A stretch of 64,000 nt of DNA from Paenibacillus sp. Root444D2 (GCF_001426375.1 NZ_LMEO01000004.1:1-64000), one strand, 5' to 3'. Shown: positions 52,304 to 61,642, counted from the first letter of the stretch. Program-made: numbers and translations. The notes: generated from the letters alone by a model not told the origin.

Positions 52304-53496
52304 CAGACGTTCTCATAGTCGGAGCCGGTCCAGCCGGTTTGTCAGCCGCAATCTCCTGTTCAGAGCGCGGGTTAAAAGTAACGGTTGTCGACGAATTCAT
52401 GAAACCAGGTGGCAGACTGCTGGGACAGTTGCATCAAGAACCTAACGGGACATGGTGGAATGGAATTGAAGAGTCAGCCAAACTTCAGAATAAAGCTGTG
52501 TCTCTTGGCGTGGTTATCCAACTCGGCGTTTCTGTTTACGATATTAAACAATCGGCAGACGGTTGGATCGTTTATACGTCAAGTGGCGTGCAGGAAGTGC
52601 CTGCTCTTCTGCTCGCTACAGGTGCGGCGGAGACCGCTGCCCCTATTCCAGGGTGGACACTTCCGGGTGTTATGTCCATTGGAGCGGCTCAGGTAATGAC
52701 GAATGTGCATAGGGTCCGTGTGGGCATGCGCGGGATCATTGTGGGAATCAACGTGCTGTCCATTGCCATTGCACGCGAACTGCAACTAGCTGGCATCGAT
52801 ATTACCGCTATGATGCTTCCCGCCAAAAACATCATAAATACAGATGCGGGAGATCCCCAAAAAGTGATGCAGTCGATGCTGCGCCTAGGGCACCTTGCAC
52901 CGTCTCCTATTCTTCGACTTGGCAGCGGCTTGATGCGTTATTCCCCGCTGCAAGCATGGGGACTTCGACTTTACCCAAAGAACGGTTTCAAAATTTGGGG
53001 GATCCCCATCCAACTGCGCAAAGCAGCCCTCGCTATTGAAGGGGAAGAAAAAGTCGAGAGCGTGCAGTTGGCTGATCTAACACCAGACGGAGAAATCGCG
53101 GCCCATTCCACGCGAAGCGTCCCCATCGATTTCGTCTGCATGGCAGGCAGCCTTTATCCGCTAGCTGAACTGGCAGCTGTAGCCGGATGTCCCTTCCGCT
53201 TCGTACCCGAATTAGGCGGGCATGTCCCGCTCCACAACGCCCAGATGCAAACACCGCTTACTGGCTTGTTTGTAGCGGGGAATATTACTGGCATTGAGAG
53301 CGCCAAGGTAGCAGCCGCCCAAGGTACGGTTGCAGGTATTTCGATCGCGGCTTTTCATGGGGTTAGCGGAACCGATGAAGAGCTGCAGCGTGCAATACGG
53401 AATGTTTGGGAAGTACGTGAACAAGCGCTGATTCAATTTCACCCCCAGGTCGCGGAAGGACGACGACATATTGAAACGATGTATGACGAGGTTTAA
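52300..53496 (+). CDS. NAD(P)/FAD-dependent oxidoreductase subunit (HcnB/LhpE type)
   Basis: 398 residues. FAD motif VLIVGAGPAGLSAAISCSERG at the very N-terminus, a middle nucleotide motif (RVGMRGIIVGINVLSIAIA) and a late FAD contact GLFVAGNITGIESAKVAAAQG. With the two small Fe-S proteins upstream it forms the alpha-type component of a heteromeric amino-acid dehydrogenase. The DAO-family partner is the gene at 41895-43085, 8 kb away but under the same kind of promoter. ATG 52300 overlaps the previous stop and follows AAAGGAG. Confidence 0.85.
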   Translation: MTDVLIVGAGPAGLSAAISCSERGLKVTVVDEFMKPGGRLLGQLHQEPNGTWWNGIEESAKLQNKAVSLGVVIQLGVSVYDIKQSADGWIVYTSSGVQEVPALLLATGAAETAAPIPGWTLPGVMSIGAAQVMTNVHRVRVGMRGIIVGINVLSIAIARELQLAGIDITAMMLPAKNIINTDAGDPQKVMQSMLRLGHLAPSPILRLGSGLMRYSPLQAWGLRLYPKNGFKIWGIPIQLRKAALAIEGEEKVESVQLADLTPDGEIAAHSTRSVPIDFVCMAGSLYPLAELAAVAGCPFRFVPELGGHVPLHNAQMQTPLTGLFVAGNITGIESAKVAAAQGTVAGISIAAFHGVSGTDEELQRAIRNVWEVREQALIQFHPQVAEGRRHIETMYDEV

Positions 53497-53526
53497 AACG
53501 GAATTTGCACGCATCCTTACTCATCA

Positions 53527-53755
53527 GCATCAATCCAATGTTGTAATTCCTACAACAATTCGCACGCCCAAAGGCTATTTTGCAACTTGAAGTTGCAGTT
53601 CGTACAACACTTCTAGCCCATTTGTTGCAAAATCGCCCTTATCGAGCCCAATTGTTGTACATTATGCAACAACAAAGGAAGAAAGACGGGATCTAGGCAG
53701 CGATTGTTGCACATTCTACAACATCAATCAACAGAGAATAGGGATTCATTCATCC
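53527..53755. repeat. Dispersed four-dyad element, copy 3 (short)
   Basis: Dyad centres at 53548, 53600, 53662 and 53714 (spacings 52, 62, 52). It lacks the terminator hairpin and left part of copies 1 and 2 but keeps AAAGGCTATTTTGCAA, GGGATCTAGGCAG and GGATTCATTC. It lies between convergent genes. The rest of the 636-bp gap holds the direct repeat at 53841 and the terminator at 54061. Confidence 0.83.
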
Positions 53756-53840
53756 TGTAACTTCAAGTGAGCATAGGTAACGATTATTCCGATTTAAGAC
53801 ACTTCCAAGTAGATGTAGATTGGATGAATGAATGATGTAT

Positions 53841-53892
53841 TCCAATATTTTAGACACTTGGCTGGCATCTATGTCTAATGTTTTCGACACTT
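53841..53892. repeat. Direct repeat pair, possible insertion-element end
   Basis: TCCAATATTTTAGACACTT (53841-53859) and TCTAATGTTTTCGACACTT (53874-53892) match at 15 of 19 positions with a 33-bp offset. Nested terminal repeats of this kind occur at ends of some transposons, but no transposase or partner end is visible. Confidence 0.4.
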
Positions 53893-54060
53893 TATCATGC
53901 CTCACTTTGCCCAGCAGGCGGATTTATTTCACCCTCTGACAATTAGAAAATGTGAATGGACTGACTTAGCTCGGGTGTCATGAATAGTTTCATGGACTGT
54001 TCTTGGTTCAAACGATATGCCAGCTGTATCTTGTTCATCCTCCCTATTCACGTACACCAA

Positions 54061-54093
54061 AAAGCTGCTGATAAACTAAATATCAGCAGCTTT
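54061..54093 (-). terminator. Terminator of the alpha/alpha-barrel protein gene
   Basis: AAAGCTGCTGATA and TATCAGCAGCTTT form perfect 13-bp arms around a 7-nt loop; the T-run is on the minus strand. Confidence 0.8.
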
Positions 54094-54132
54094 CTATGCT
54101 CAAAATTTGCCGTTTACACACTCACCGCGAGT

Positions 54133-56484
54133 TTACTGATCATTTTGATCGTCATTTTCATGGTGTCCGCCCTTTTTATTTGAAGGTACTGCAGTTACAC
54201 TATGCCCTACTGGTACTTTGACTTCTGTGTAGCTAATAGTAACACCGTTAACTGTTTTGGTTTCTGCCTTTATAGCTGACCCATTCACTTGAATATAACG
54301 GTATGAACCCGCAAACTGTGCTTCCCAGTTGATCCCTTTTGTACCGGAATTATTTCTTAAAGTACTCTTCGTCGCACCGTCGTGTCTCAAGTAGACATCG
54401 TGATCTCCCAAAGCAATATGGTTGAGTTCCAACCACTGAATGTCTTGCGGCAGACGGGATAAGGTAGACAACTTATTTTGCGGCGCATTCGGAGCCATTC
54501 CCATCAATCCTTCAACGGTTTGGCTAATTAACGTAAATGAGACTTCCGGATAATCACCATTTGTTCCTTGGCTGCTTACCTCATGCGGTTCGTTCAACCT
54601 GTCAATGATATACTTCATCCACTTCCAACCGAGTTCATTTTTTCCATAAGGGAAAAAGGTATCCGGCAAGTACGTGAATGCTTCGATATTTACCGGCGCC
54701 TGTCCAGGCGTCTCACTCATGCTGTCGATCAGACCAAGGAATTGATCTGTCCGCTCGCCGGCTTCGGTAATTTGCTTCATCGGCATGAACCAGCTCGCTT
54801 CTTTTCCAAAGCTGCTGTAAGCTTTGCCCCCTGCTTCATAGCCTCGCACATAACCGGACTTAATTCCTTTGACTCCCCAGTCCGAGTTAAAGTATTTTTT
54901 AAACGCTCTTGCCTTTTCTTTAAACTCCTGGTACTTTTTCATGTCGCCTTTTTCTTTGGACAAGTTGGCATAAGCAAGCAGCGCTTGATACTGGGATGCG
55001 ATGCCATCCCCCGCTTCCACAACAGCCTCGCCGCCACGTTCATCATAAGAAGCTGCGCCATCGAAAATGCCTTTTCCAGTTCCTTCAGCGACTCCGTTCT
55101 TTATTTGCCCGTCGTGCAGCGCAATAAAATCCGTCATTGCTTTATCGTAGTAGGTCCAAAGTGTTTCATCGGTCAAATAGCTCTTGTCGCTGGTCCATAA
55201 ATACATGCTGTAGGCTTTCTCAACAAGCTCGAACACAGCGGGAACTTCTCTGACAAAACTATTCGCGTTGCGATAGTCCAATTTGAAAATCGAGCCATCG
55301 AAATTGAGCGCCCATGCAGGGTACCATTTATGCGTTTCGTTCGCCGTTCCGGCAAATGCCTTCAACATGGAGAAATTTTCTCGATCCAGTCCTAGTAGAT
55401 GGGCGCCCGCCATTTGATGAGCCATATCTCTGGAATAGAAGGCGTATCGGTGTGCATACCCCGCCCAGTAGGATGGCATGTAATTCTTGATTTCAGGTGA
55501 GTTTCTAAAGGTTTCATCCCTATTAATTAGGCCTTGTTTACCCGTTCTTACATAAGACTTTGCTTTGGGCTTCGCCCAATTGAAAGCATCTTTTATTTTC
55601 GCATTGGAGGAATCGATCGTGATTTCTTTGTCAGCTACTGCACACTCCACTGTCCACAGCTGTGTCTTGCCGTTCTTCCCTATGACCGAATAGGTAACTG
55701 GATTGGTAAAATCCTGCATTCTGCCTATTGCTGGCGTAACGGAAGCACCTTCTGAAACGGCGATTTGCTGGGCAATCGTTTTCACATTTGTTCCATAAGG
55801 TACTGTAAACGAAACCTTCTTAGCTCCTGCATCTACCCTCGAAACGCCGATCTGATTCGGTACCGTGAAGGAGACGATATTGGCAAGTTCAGGCAGAGGA
55901 TTCGTATTCCCGGAGTCATACAACAAATAAGAGTCGTCAATTTCAACCCATTTATCGTTAGCGTTAATGCCTGTGAAATACACTTCAACAAGAGCCCCTT
56001 TTTCCAGTAATATGCCATTAAGCGTCTGTGTCACAGGTACGCTGCTCTTAGGTACGTCGCCGCTTTTGATATCACTGCCCTCAGGGAACCTGATGCCGAA
56101 CTTAGCACCGTTTTCATCAGCCATGTTGAATAAGGCCTGTAATTTATAATACCCTGTGGCAGGCACTGTTACTGTTTGGGACAAGTACGTAGCCGCCCCA
56201 GGATCCAAGTAGGCAATAACATTATCGCCAGTCTTGTATGTAAATGCACCGTCATAAAGCCAATGTTGTTTCGCAGCATCAAAATTCGAGTTTCTGATCA
56301 AATTCTCAGCTAGTGGTCCTATCGGATTGCCCATGGCTGCTTGCCCCTCCTTACCAAACAAATCTACGGGAGTTACTTCAAATCTCACATATTTCCCCTT
56401 AAGCCCAACAACTGAAACAAACGTTTTGCTTCCTTGTCCACAGTAAAGACCAGTGGTGCGTGATTGCGAAAAAATAGGGGGCAC
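54133..56484 (-). CDS. Multidomain carbohydrate-active protein, N-terminally truncated, (alpha/alpha)-barrel
   Basis: 783 residues. The start region GSKTFVSVVGLKGKYVRFEVTPVD looks like the tail of a repeated extracellular beta domain, followed by a carbohydrate-binding-like module (NLIRNSNFDAAKQHWLYDGAF, about 60-190), a DUF5018-type Ig-like domain (about 200-300) and a helical catalytic-type barrel (about 320-700: YWAGYAHRYAFYSRDMAHQM, GGEAVVEAGDGIASQYQALL). These modules are normally secreted, yet no signal peptide precedes them. GGGGGAGG lies 5 nt before the GTG start, so it is translated, but as a 5'-truncated or recombined gene. Hydrolase family not assignable; probably acts on plant glycans. 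Confidence 0.65.
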   Translation of the reverse strand: MPPIFSQSRTTGLYCGQGSKTFVSVVGLKGKYVRFEVTPVDLFGKEGQAAMGNPIGPLAENLIRNSNFDAAKQHWLYDGAFTYKTGDNVIAYLDPGAATYLSQTVTVPATGYYKLQALFNMADENGAKFGIRFPEGSDIKSGDVPKSSVPVTQTLNGILLEKGALVEVYFTGINANDKWVEIDDSYLLYDSGNTNPLPELANIVSFTVPNQIGVSRVDAGAKKVSFTVPYGTNVKTIAQQIAVSEGASVTPAIGRMQDFTNPVTYSVIGKNGKTQLWTVECAVADKEITIDSSNAKIKDAFNWAKPKAKSYVRTGKQGLINRDETFRNSPEIKNYMPSYWAGYAHRYAFYSRDMAHQMAGAHLLGLDRENFSMLKAFAGTANETHKWYPAWALNFDGSIFKLDYRNANSFVREVPAVFELVEKAYSMYLWTSDKSYLTDETLWTYYDKAMTDFIALHDGQIKNGVAEGTGKGIFDGAASYDERGGEAVVEAGDGIASQYQALLAYANLSKEKGDMKKYQEFKEKARAFKKYFNSDWGVKGIKSGYVRGYEAGGKAYSSFGKEASWFMPMKQITEAGERTDQFLGLIDSMSETPGQAPVNIEAFTYLPDTFFPYGKNELGWKWMKYIIDRLNEPHEVSSQGTNGDYPEVSFTLISQTVEGLMGMAPNAPQNKLSTLSRLPQDIQWLELNHIALGDHDVYLRHDGATKSTLRNNSGTKGINWEAQFAGSYRYIQVNGSAIKAETKTVNGVTISYTEVKVPVGHSVTAVPSNKKGGHHENDDQNDQ

Positions 56485-56607
56485 GCGTACCTCCCCCTGT
56501 TCATAGCGATTATTTATGCAGTTGTTCTACTATTTGTACAGCTTCTGCTGATTTTTACCAGCAATGCTCACATTAACTAAAAAAGAGGGGGAATCCCCCC
56601 TTTCTTT

Positions 56608-57906
56608 TTACTTGAACGAGGGAAGCCAACTTCCATGTGCTTCGATGAGTTCGTCGCATAGCGCAACGGTATCGTCGATAGACAGTTCAGCAGCTGTGTG
56701 CGGATCCAGTAATGCAGCATGGTAGATATGTTCTTTCTTCCCAGTCATAGCAGCCTCAATTGTAAGCAATTGCGTATTGATATTCGTTCTATTAAGTGCA
56801 GCGCATTGAGGAGGCAAATCCCCCACATAGGTCGGAGTCACGCCACTTGAGTCAACTAGGCACGGCACCTCTACGCAAGCTTCCTTCGGCAGGTTCGTAA
56901 TCAAACCTGTGTTCATGACGTTTCCGCCAATTTTAAACGGAATGTTCGTTTCCATTGCTTCAAAGATATAAGACGCATATTCAAGCGTTCTCTTATGAGT
57001 CAAGTTTTTATTGCTGACAAGCTCTTCCCGCATTGTTTTCCAACGCTCGATTTGGTTTACACAGCGGCGAGGATACTCGTCAAGAGGAATATTAAATCTG
57101 TCTACAAGTTCAGGATATTGCCGCTTAATGAAATATGGATGGTATTCAGCATTGTGCTCGGATGATTCCGTAATGTAATATCCGAAACGAAGCATCATTT
57201 CAAAACGAACCATATCATCATGCTTCTCTTTTTGTTTCTCACGCGCACGTTGTTTGATTTCAGGATATAAATCGACGCCATCCTTCTTCACTTCAAGAAG
57301 CCATGCCATATGATTGATGCCCGCAATTTTCCACTGCACCCCAGTGTGATCCATGCCTAAATGCTCAAATATATGCGGCACACATACTTGAACGCTGTGA
57401 CACAAGCCAACCGTCTTGACTCCGCCATAGGTGTTCATAACATTGGTCAACACAGCCATTGGATTCGTGTAATTCAGGAACAAGGCATCCGGACACACTT
57501 CCTGTATGTCTTTAGCAAAATCCAGCATGACCGGAATCGTACGCAAGTTGCGGAAAATCCCTCCAATTCCGATCGTATCCGCGATCGTTTGCCGTAAACC
57601 GTATTTCTTTGGGATTTCAAAATCGGTAATGGTACACGGATCGTATCCACCCACCTGAATGGCATTGACAACATATGCGGCTCCGCGTAAGGCTTCCTTA
57701 CGATCGGAATATGCTTTAACGACACACGTGCTCTCCATTGTCTGTTTCAAGTTATTAAGCATATTTTCGGAATCCTTCAATCGCTCCGCATCGATGTCAA
57801 ACAGCGCCAGTTCAAATCCTTGAAGCGCTGGTGTAAGCATGCAGTCCCCTAAAACATTTTTTGCGAAAATGGTGCTTCCCGCACCTAAGAAAGTAATTTT
57901 TGACAT
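56608..57906 (-). CDS. melA: Alpha-galactosidase (GH4, NAD+ and Mn2+ dependent)
   Basis: 432 residues. N-terminal NAD motif ITFLGAGSTIFAKNVLGD; GH4 features FLNYTNPMA, GLCHSVQ and AGINHMAW. The CHSV tetrapeptide is the GH4 signature linked with alpha-galactosidases (CHEV marks alpha-glucosidases, CHGx glucuronidases). It oxidises C3 of the sugar with NAD+ during cleavage. ATG 57906 follows GGAGG by 8 nt. The gene is downstream of an LplABC-type transporter operon, so it likely splits the imported alpha-galactoside. Confidence 0.85.
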   Translation of the reverse strand: MSKITFLGAGSTIFAKNVLGDCMLTPALQGFELALFDIDAERLKDSENMLNNLKQTMESTCVVKAYSDRKEALRGAAYVVNAIQVGGYDPCTITDFEIPKKYGLRQTIADTIGIGGIFRNLRTIPVMLDFAKDIQEVCPDALFLNYTNPMAVLTNVMNTYGGVKTVGLCHSVQVCVPHIFEHLGMDHTGVQWKIAGINHMAWLLEVKKDGVDLYPEIKQRAREKQKEKHDDMVRFEMMLRFGYYITESSEHNAEYHPYFIKRQYPELVDRFNIPLDEYPRRCVNQIERWKTMREELVSNKNLTHKRTLEYASYIFEAMETNIPFKIGGNVMNTGLITNLPKEACVEVPCLVDSSGVTPTYVGDLPPQCAALNRTNINTQLLTIEAAMTGKKEHIYHAALLDPHTAAELSIDDTVALCDELIEAHGSWLPSFK

Positions 57907-57991
57907 GTATGGTTCCTCCAATATATAGGGATCTTTTATATAGGGACCTTTATTCGGAGAATAAAGTCTCTCATTTTTTTAACAAACACAA

Positions 57992-58888
57992 CTAGCCTTT
58001 GACTGCGCCAAGCGTAAGCCCGCCGACAAAATATTTTTGCATGATCGGGTAGACAAAAAAGATCGGTAATGTAACAATCATCGTTAATGCGGCACGCAGT
58101 GTCGTTGGCGATAAATTTCTCAACTTTTCGCTAAGTGCTAGCGGATTTCTTAACTCTTCGAACGCTTCTACTTCTAGAAGCAGTCTTTTCAAGTAAATAG
58201 GCAGCGTATCCCAATTCCCGTTTGAATTGTAGATTACCGTATCCAGCCAATAATTCCAGTGGCTTACCGAACTGAAAATGGCAATTGATGCAAATACAGG
58301 TATCGAAACCGGGACCGCAATACGGACAAATATGCCAAGCTCGCTTGCACCATCAATTCTAGCCGATTCAAATAAGGAGTCAGGTATACTTTCCATATAA
58401 GAAGCCATATACAGCATCCAAGTCGCATTAAACATGGCCGGAATCCAGTAAACATTGAACGAATCCGTCAATCCGAGGCCAAGAAAAACCAGATAAGTTG
58501 GAATTAAGCCGCCGCTGAAATAGATCGTTATTATGAAGATGACTTTCATCATCTTTCTTCCGGAGAAATGCTTGATCGTAACGATATAAGCCAAGAGTCC
58601 AGTTGACAGCACACAGGTAAGCGTACCGATAACTACCCGCATAATGGAAATCGATAAACTGGAAAGTAGTCTCTGATCCTGAAACAGAAACTGATAGGCG
58701 CTGAATGATAATTTGCGTGGCCATAAATAGATGCCGCCTTTCAATGCATCGGTTCCATCATTGAAAGAGAGTGCAAGCAAGTTTAAAAAGGGATACACCA
58801 CAAGCAAGCCAAAGATGAGCAGAACGATTACATTTAAGACATCGAATATTTTGCCGCCTAGCGATTGTTTTGAGAATGTAGTGACCAT
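57992..58888 (-). CDS. Carbohydrate ABC transporter permease, YtcP/LplC type
   Basis: 298 residues, six membrane helices. EAA loop SIPDSLFESARIDGASELGIFVRIAVPVSIPV (about 165-198) and C-terminal VGGLTLGAVKG as in the homologue at 14595. It lies 12 bp after the LplB-type permease gene and 85 bp before melA. AGGAGGAAGCCTAC precedes the ATG. Confidence 0.88.
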   Translation of the reverse strand: MVTTFSKQSLGGKIFDVLNVIVLLIFGLLVVYPFLNLLALSFNDGTDALKGGIYLWPRKLSFSAYQFLFQDQRLLSSLSISIMRVVIGTLTCVLSTGLLAYIVTIKHFSGRKMMKVIFIITIYFSGGLIPTYLVFLGLGLTDSFNVYWIPAMFNATWMLYMASYMESIPDSLFESARIDGASELGIFVRIAVPVSIPVFASIAIFSSVSHWNYWLDTVIYNSNGNWDTLPIYLKRLLLEVEAFEELRNPLALSEKLRNLSPTTLRAALTMIVTLPIFFVYPIMQKYFVGGLTLGAVKG

Positions 58889-58900
58889 GTAGGCTTCCTC

Positions 58901-59878
58901 CTAGTAGAGTGACGTATCCATCACTTTTTTCGTAAAGCGATTGGCCCCGAATACTAAACTAATCGCAATGATTGATTTGATTAATTCAATGGCGGTTGCA
59001 AATGAATAGTTCCCGAGTTGAAGTCCATATGTGAACACATACGTATCTATGACTTCCGAATAGTCTCTAGTTTGAGAATTTCCGATCAAGAGAGGGGCTT
59101 CCAGACCTGCCGTAAAAATACTACCCAAGCTCAGAATCCACAATACGACAATCGTGGGGCGAATAGCAGGCAGCGTAATGTGCCACATGCTTTTGAATCT
59201 GCCGAGGCCATCCACTTTTCCCGCATCGTACTGCTCAGGGTCAACACTAGTAATTGCCGACAAGTAAATGATGGAGTTCCATCCAACATTTTTCCACACG
59301 CCGAGTCCCGTGATAATCCCCCAGTAATATTTCCCACCGTCACCCAGGAAGGATATAGGTTGATCACTGAATCCGAAACGCAGCAAAAATTCGTTGAAAA
59401 TCCCTTCATTACCAAATAGGGTAAAAGTAATACTGGCAATGACTACCCATGAAAGAAAATAGGGCAAGTAAGAAGTAGATTGGATAAATTTACGAAAAGG
59501 CTTACTGCGAACTTCATTTAGCAGTAATGCCAAAATAATCGGCGCCGGGAATCCAAACAAAATATTCAGCCCACCGATAGCCAGCGTATTCCGCATAAGC
59601 ATGGGGAAATCCGGCGAAGCAAAGAACGTTTTGAAATGCAGTAAGCCAACCCACTCACTCTTGAAAACAGAAGTTCCGGGAATGTAATTCATGAAGGCTG
59701 TAATTACGCCTAACATAGGTAAATACTGCATGATAGCAATAAAGATGAGAATGGGGATGCAAAGCAACCATATTTGACGCTCTCTAACAAATCTTCTCTT
59801 AAACAATTGAAACTTTGTTTTCTTTTTCGCCATAGAACTTGTTCCATAGTCATTAAGCTCATGCACAGTGCTCTCCAT
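58901..59878 (-). CDS. Carbohydrate ABC transporter permease, LplB/YteP type
   Basis: 325 residues, six membrane helices after a basic cytosolic lead. EAA loop VDPEQYDAGKVDGLGRFKSMWHITLPA near residue 215. ATG 59878 follows GGAGG by 5 nt and is preferred to the ORF start at 59890. It is encoded between the binding lipoprotein and the second permease. Confidence 0.88.
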   Translation of the reverse strand: MESTVHELNDYGTSSMAKKKTKFQLFKRRFVRERQIWLLCIPILIFIAIMQYLPMLGVITAFMNYIPGTSVFKSEWVGLLHFKTFFASPDFPMLMRNTLAIGGLNILFGFPAPIILALLLNEVRSKPFRKFIQSTSYLPYFLSWVVIASITFTLFGNEGIFNEFLLRFGFSDQPISFLGDGGKYYWGIITGLGVWKNVGWNSIIYLSAITSVDPEQYDAGKVDGLGRFKSMWHITLPAIRPTIVVLWILSLGSIFTAGLEAPLLIGNSQTRDYSEVIDTYVFTYGLQLGNYSFATAIELIKSIIAISLVFGANRFTKKVMDTSLY

Positions 59879-59930
59879 AAGTACCTCCATATCCGACTGT
59901 TTTGATTCACTGAGACAATTCGGACAAAGG

Positions 59931-59954
59931 AAAGGAAGGAGTGACCCTTCCTTT
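59931..59954 (-). terminator. Intercistronic hairpin between binding protein and permeases
   Basis: AAAGGAAGG pairs with CCTTCCTTT around a 6-nt loop with no T-run. Such hairpins behind binding-protein genes usually stabilise the upstream mRNA so that the binding protein is made in excess. Confidence 0.5.
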
Positions 59955-59962
59955 CGTTATTG

Positions 59963-61642
59963 TTATTTCCACTCTTTTAATCTTCTTTGGTATTCATCGG
60001 TTTTATATTTCTCGATCTTATCCAAGCCTGCTGCATTCAGCTTTTCTTTCAGGGCTGCGTAATTACTACGGCTCTCTTCTTCCGTCTTGCTCATAACCGC
60101 TTTAGCCCACTGCGACTCAAGCAAATCTTTCACTTGCTTATCGGTTATTGCCAGCGGGTCATTGGCAGGAATTTTGATATCCCCAACGGTATTGTCATAA
60201 ATCGTATCTTTCAAATTGTCGTTCATCATCTTTTTCCATTTCGCATTATCGTTGAAGTTTTGATCAAACCAATATGCGCTTTTACCGTCATCCTTTGTAA
60301 TGCCTTGGCTAGTAACCAGATTATACATATCCATGCCGAGTAGATCACCAGCATCGTAATCAAATTTGGAATCGATAATCGCTTGTTTCTGTGATTCAAC
60401 AAAACTGGCTTTCCCGTCTTTGAAGTTCCATACGGATTTGTCAGTATTCGGAACTCCCCAACCGATTAATCTTGTACCGGTATCTGTCACAGAGTAGTTT
60501 AACCATTTCACAATTTCTTCCGGGTTTTTGGCTTTATTCGTTATCACCGTCATACCTGTACTTCGCGAATTCTTCCCTGACAAGTAGGCTTTATCAGCAG
60601 TCGCAGCTTTTGCGCTCACTTGCATAAAACGCTTCTCTTCATTCCAGTTAGGATCGCTCTTCTGCCACACTTCGTGTCCTGCGTTCCAACCAATCCACCA
60701 TGCGCCAATGAAGCCCATAACACGATCCGTTGACATTTTAGCTTTCATATTCTCGTACTTGTTAATAAATGTATCTGGATCGAGCAAGCCATCGCGATAA
60801 ATCTTGTTCATGAAAAGCGTAAGCTCAAGACCTTCAGGCGTGTTAATCCAATGCGTAATCTTTCCGTCAGCGCTGATTTTATTCCCGTCTTTCAGTCCCC
60901 ACATGCCAGCCAGTGTCGGAACGATCTTCTCCGTAACCGGTGCAAAACCAGAGAGCGCGTACGTCTTTTCACCTTTATCATTCTTCGGATGCTTCTCCTG
61001 AATTTTCTTCAGTACATCATAGTATTGATCTGGCGTTTCAAACTTCGGAGTTCCAAGTTCTTTCCAATAGTCATAACGAATATGTGCTGAGAAATCCGGG
61101 ATTGGCAGTGATCCCCAATAACCTGGAAGGGCATACAATTTGCCGTTCGTTAAGTATGTTTTATACAGATCACCCAATTGCGTCTTGACGTTCGGCGCTA
61201 ACTTGTCGATAGTTAGACCAAGTTCAAGCACTTTACCTTGTGCGACCCACTTGGCTACCGTCGCCTCGTCCATATTGGCAATCACTTCTGGATAATCGCC
61301 TGAAGCAAGCATCAAATTCAACTTATCTTCTTTCTTAGCATCAAAAGTAATTTTATTCATGTTGACGTTAAATTTCTCCAATAAGAATTTATGCATCAAA
61401 TCGCTATTCTTTTTGGTCTTGTCAGGGTTGATCGCATCTGCATAGTAGTAACTAAACTCAATTGGCTTACTAGGCACTTCCCAGCCAAACTCGTTCGTTG
61501 CGGCTTTTGCTGTTTCCGCTTTTGTTTCAGTCGTAGCTTTTGGTGTTTCTGTTGCTTTGTTGTCAACCTTCTGTGTGGAGCATCCAGCAACAACACTCAT
61601 CGTTAGTGCCGCAGACAACATAACTCGCAATGTCTTTTTCAA
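59963..61642 (-). CDS. Extracellular solute-binding lipoprotein, LplA type
   Basis: 559 residues. Signal peptide with lipobox VAGC (Cys21), a Lys/Thr/Glu/Ala-rich linker to about residue 48, then a family-1 binding fold (KFNVNMNKITFDAKKEDKLNLMLASGDYPEV...). It binds the sugar for the two downstream permeases; linkage to melA and a GH36 gene points to alpha-galactosides such as melibiose or raffinose-type sugars (inference). First gene of the transport operon; a CcpA/LacI-type site lies upstream at 61677. As in the first cassette no ATPase gene is present. Confidence 0.87.
   Translation of the reverse strand: MKKTLRVMLSAALTMSVVAGCSTQKVDNKATETPKATTETKAETAKAATNEFGWEVPSKPIEFSYYYADAINPDKTKKNSDLMHKFLLEKFNVNMNKITFDAKKEDKLNLMLASGDYPEVIANMDEATVAKWVAQGKVLELGLTIDKLAPNVKTQLGDLYKTYLTNGKLYALPGYWGSLPIPDFSAHIRYDYWKELGTPKFETPDQYYDVLKKIQEKHPKNDKGEKTYALSGFAPVTEKIVPTLAGMWGLKDGNKISADGKITHWINTPEGLELTLFMNKIYRDGLLDPDTFINKYENMKAKMSTDRVMGFIGAWWIGWNAGHEVWQKSDPNWNEEKRFMQVSAKAATADKAYLSGKNSRSTGMTVITNKAKNPEEIVKWLNYSVTDTGTRLIGWGVPNTDKSVWNFKDGKASFVESQKQAIIDSKFDYDAGDLLGMDMYNLVTSQGITKDDGKSAYWFDQNFNDNAKWKKMMNDNLKDTIYDNTVGDIKIPANDPLAITDKQVKDLLESQWAKAVMSKTEEESRSNYAALKEKLNAAGLDKIEKYKTDEYQRRLKEWK

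Noticed and set aside
53980..54183. 67-codon frame before the terminator at 54061
   Set aside because: It runs through the terminator hairpin and the antisense end of the neighbouring gene.
54568..55200. Plus-strand frame of 210 codons
   Set aside because: Antisense to the alpha/alpha-barrel gene, no ribosome site and no recognisable domain.
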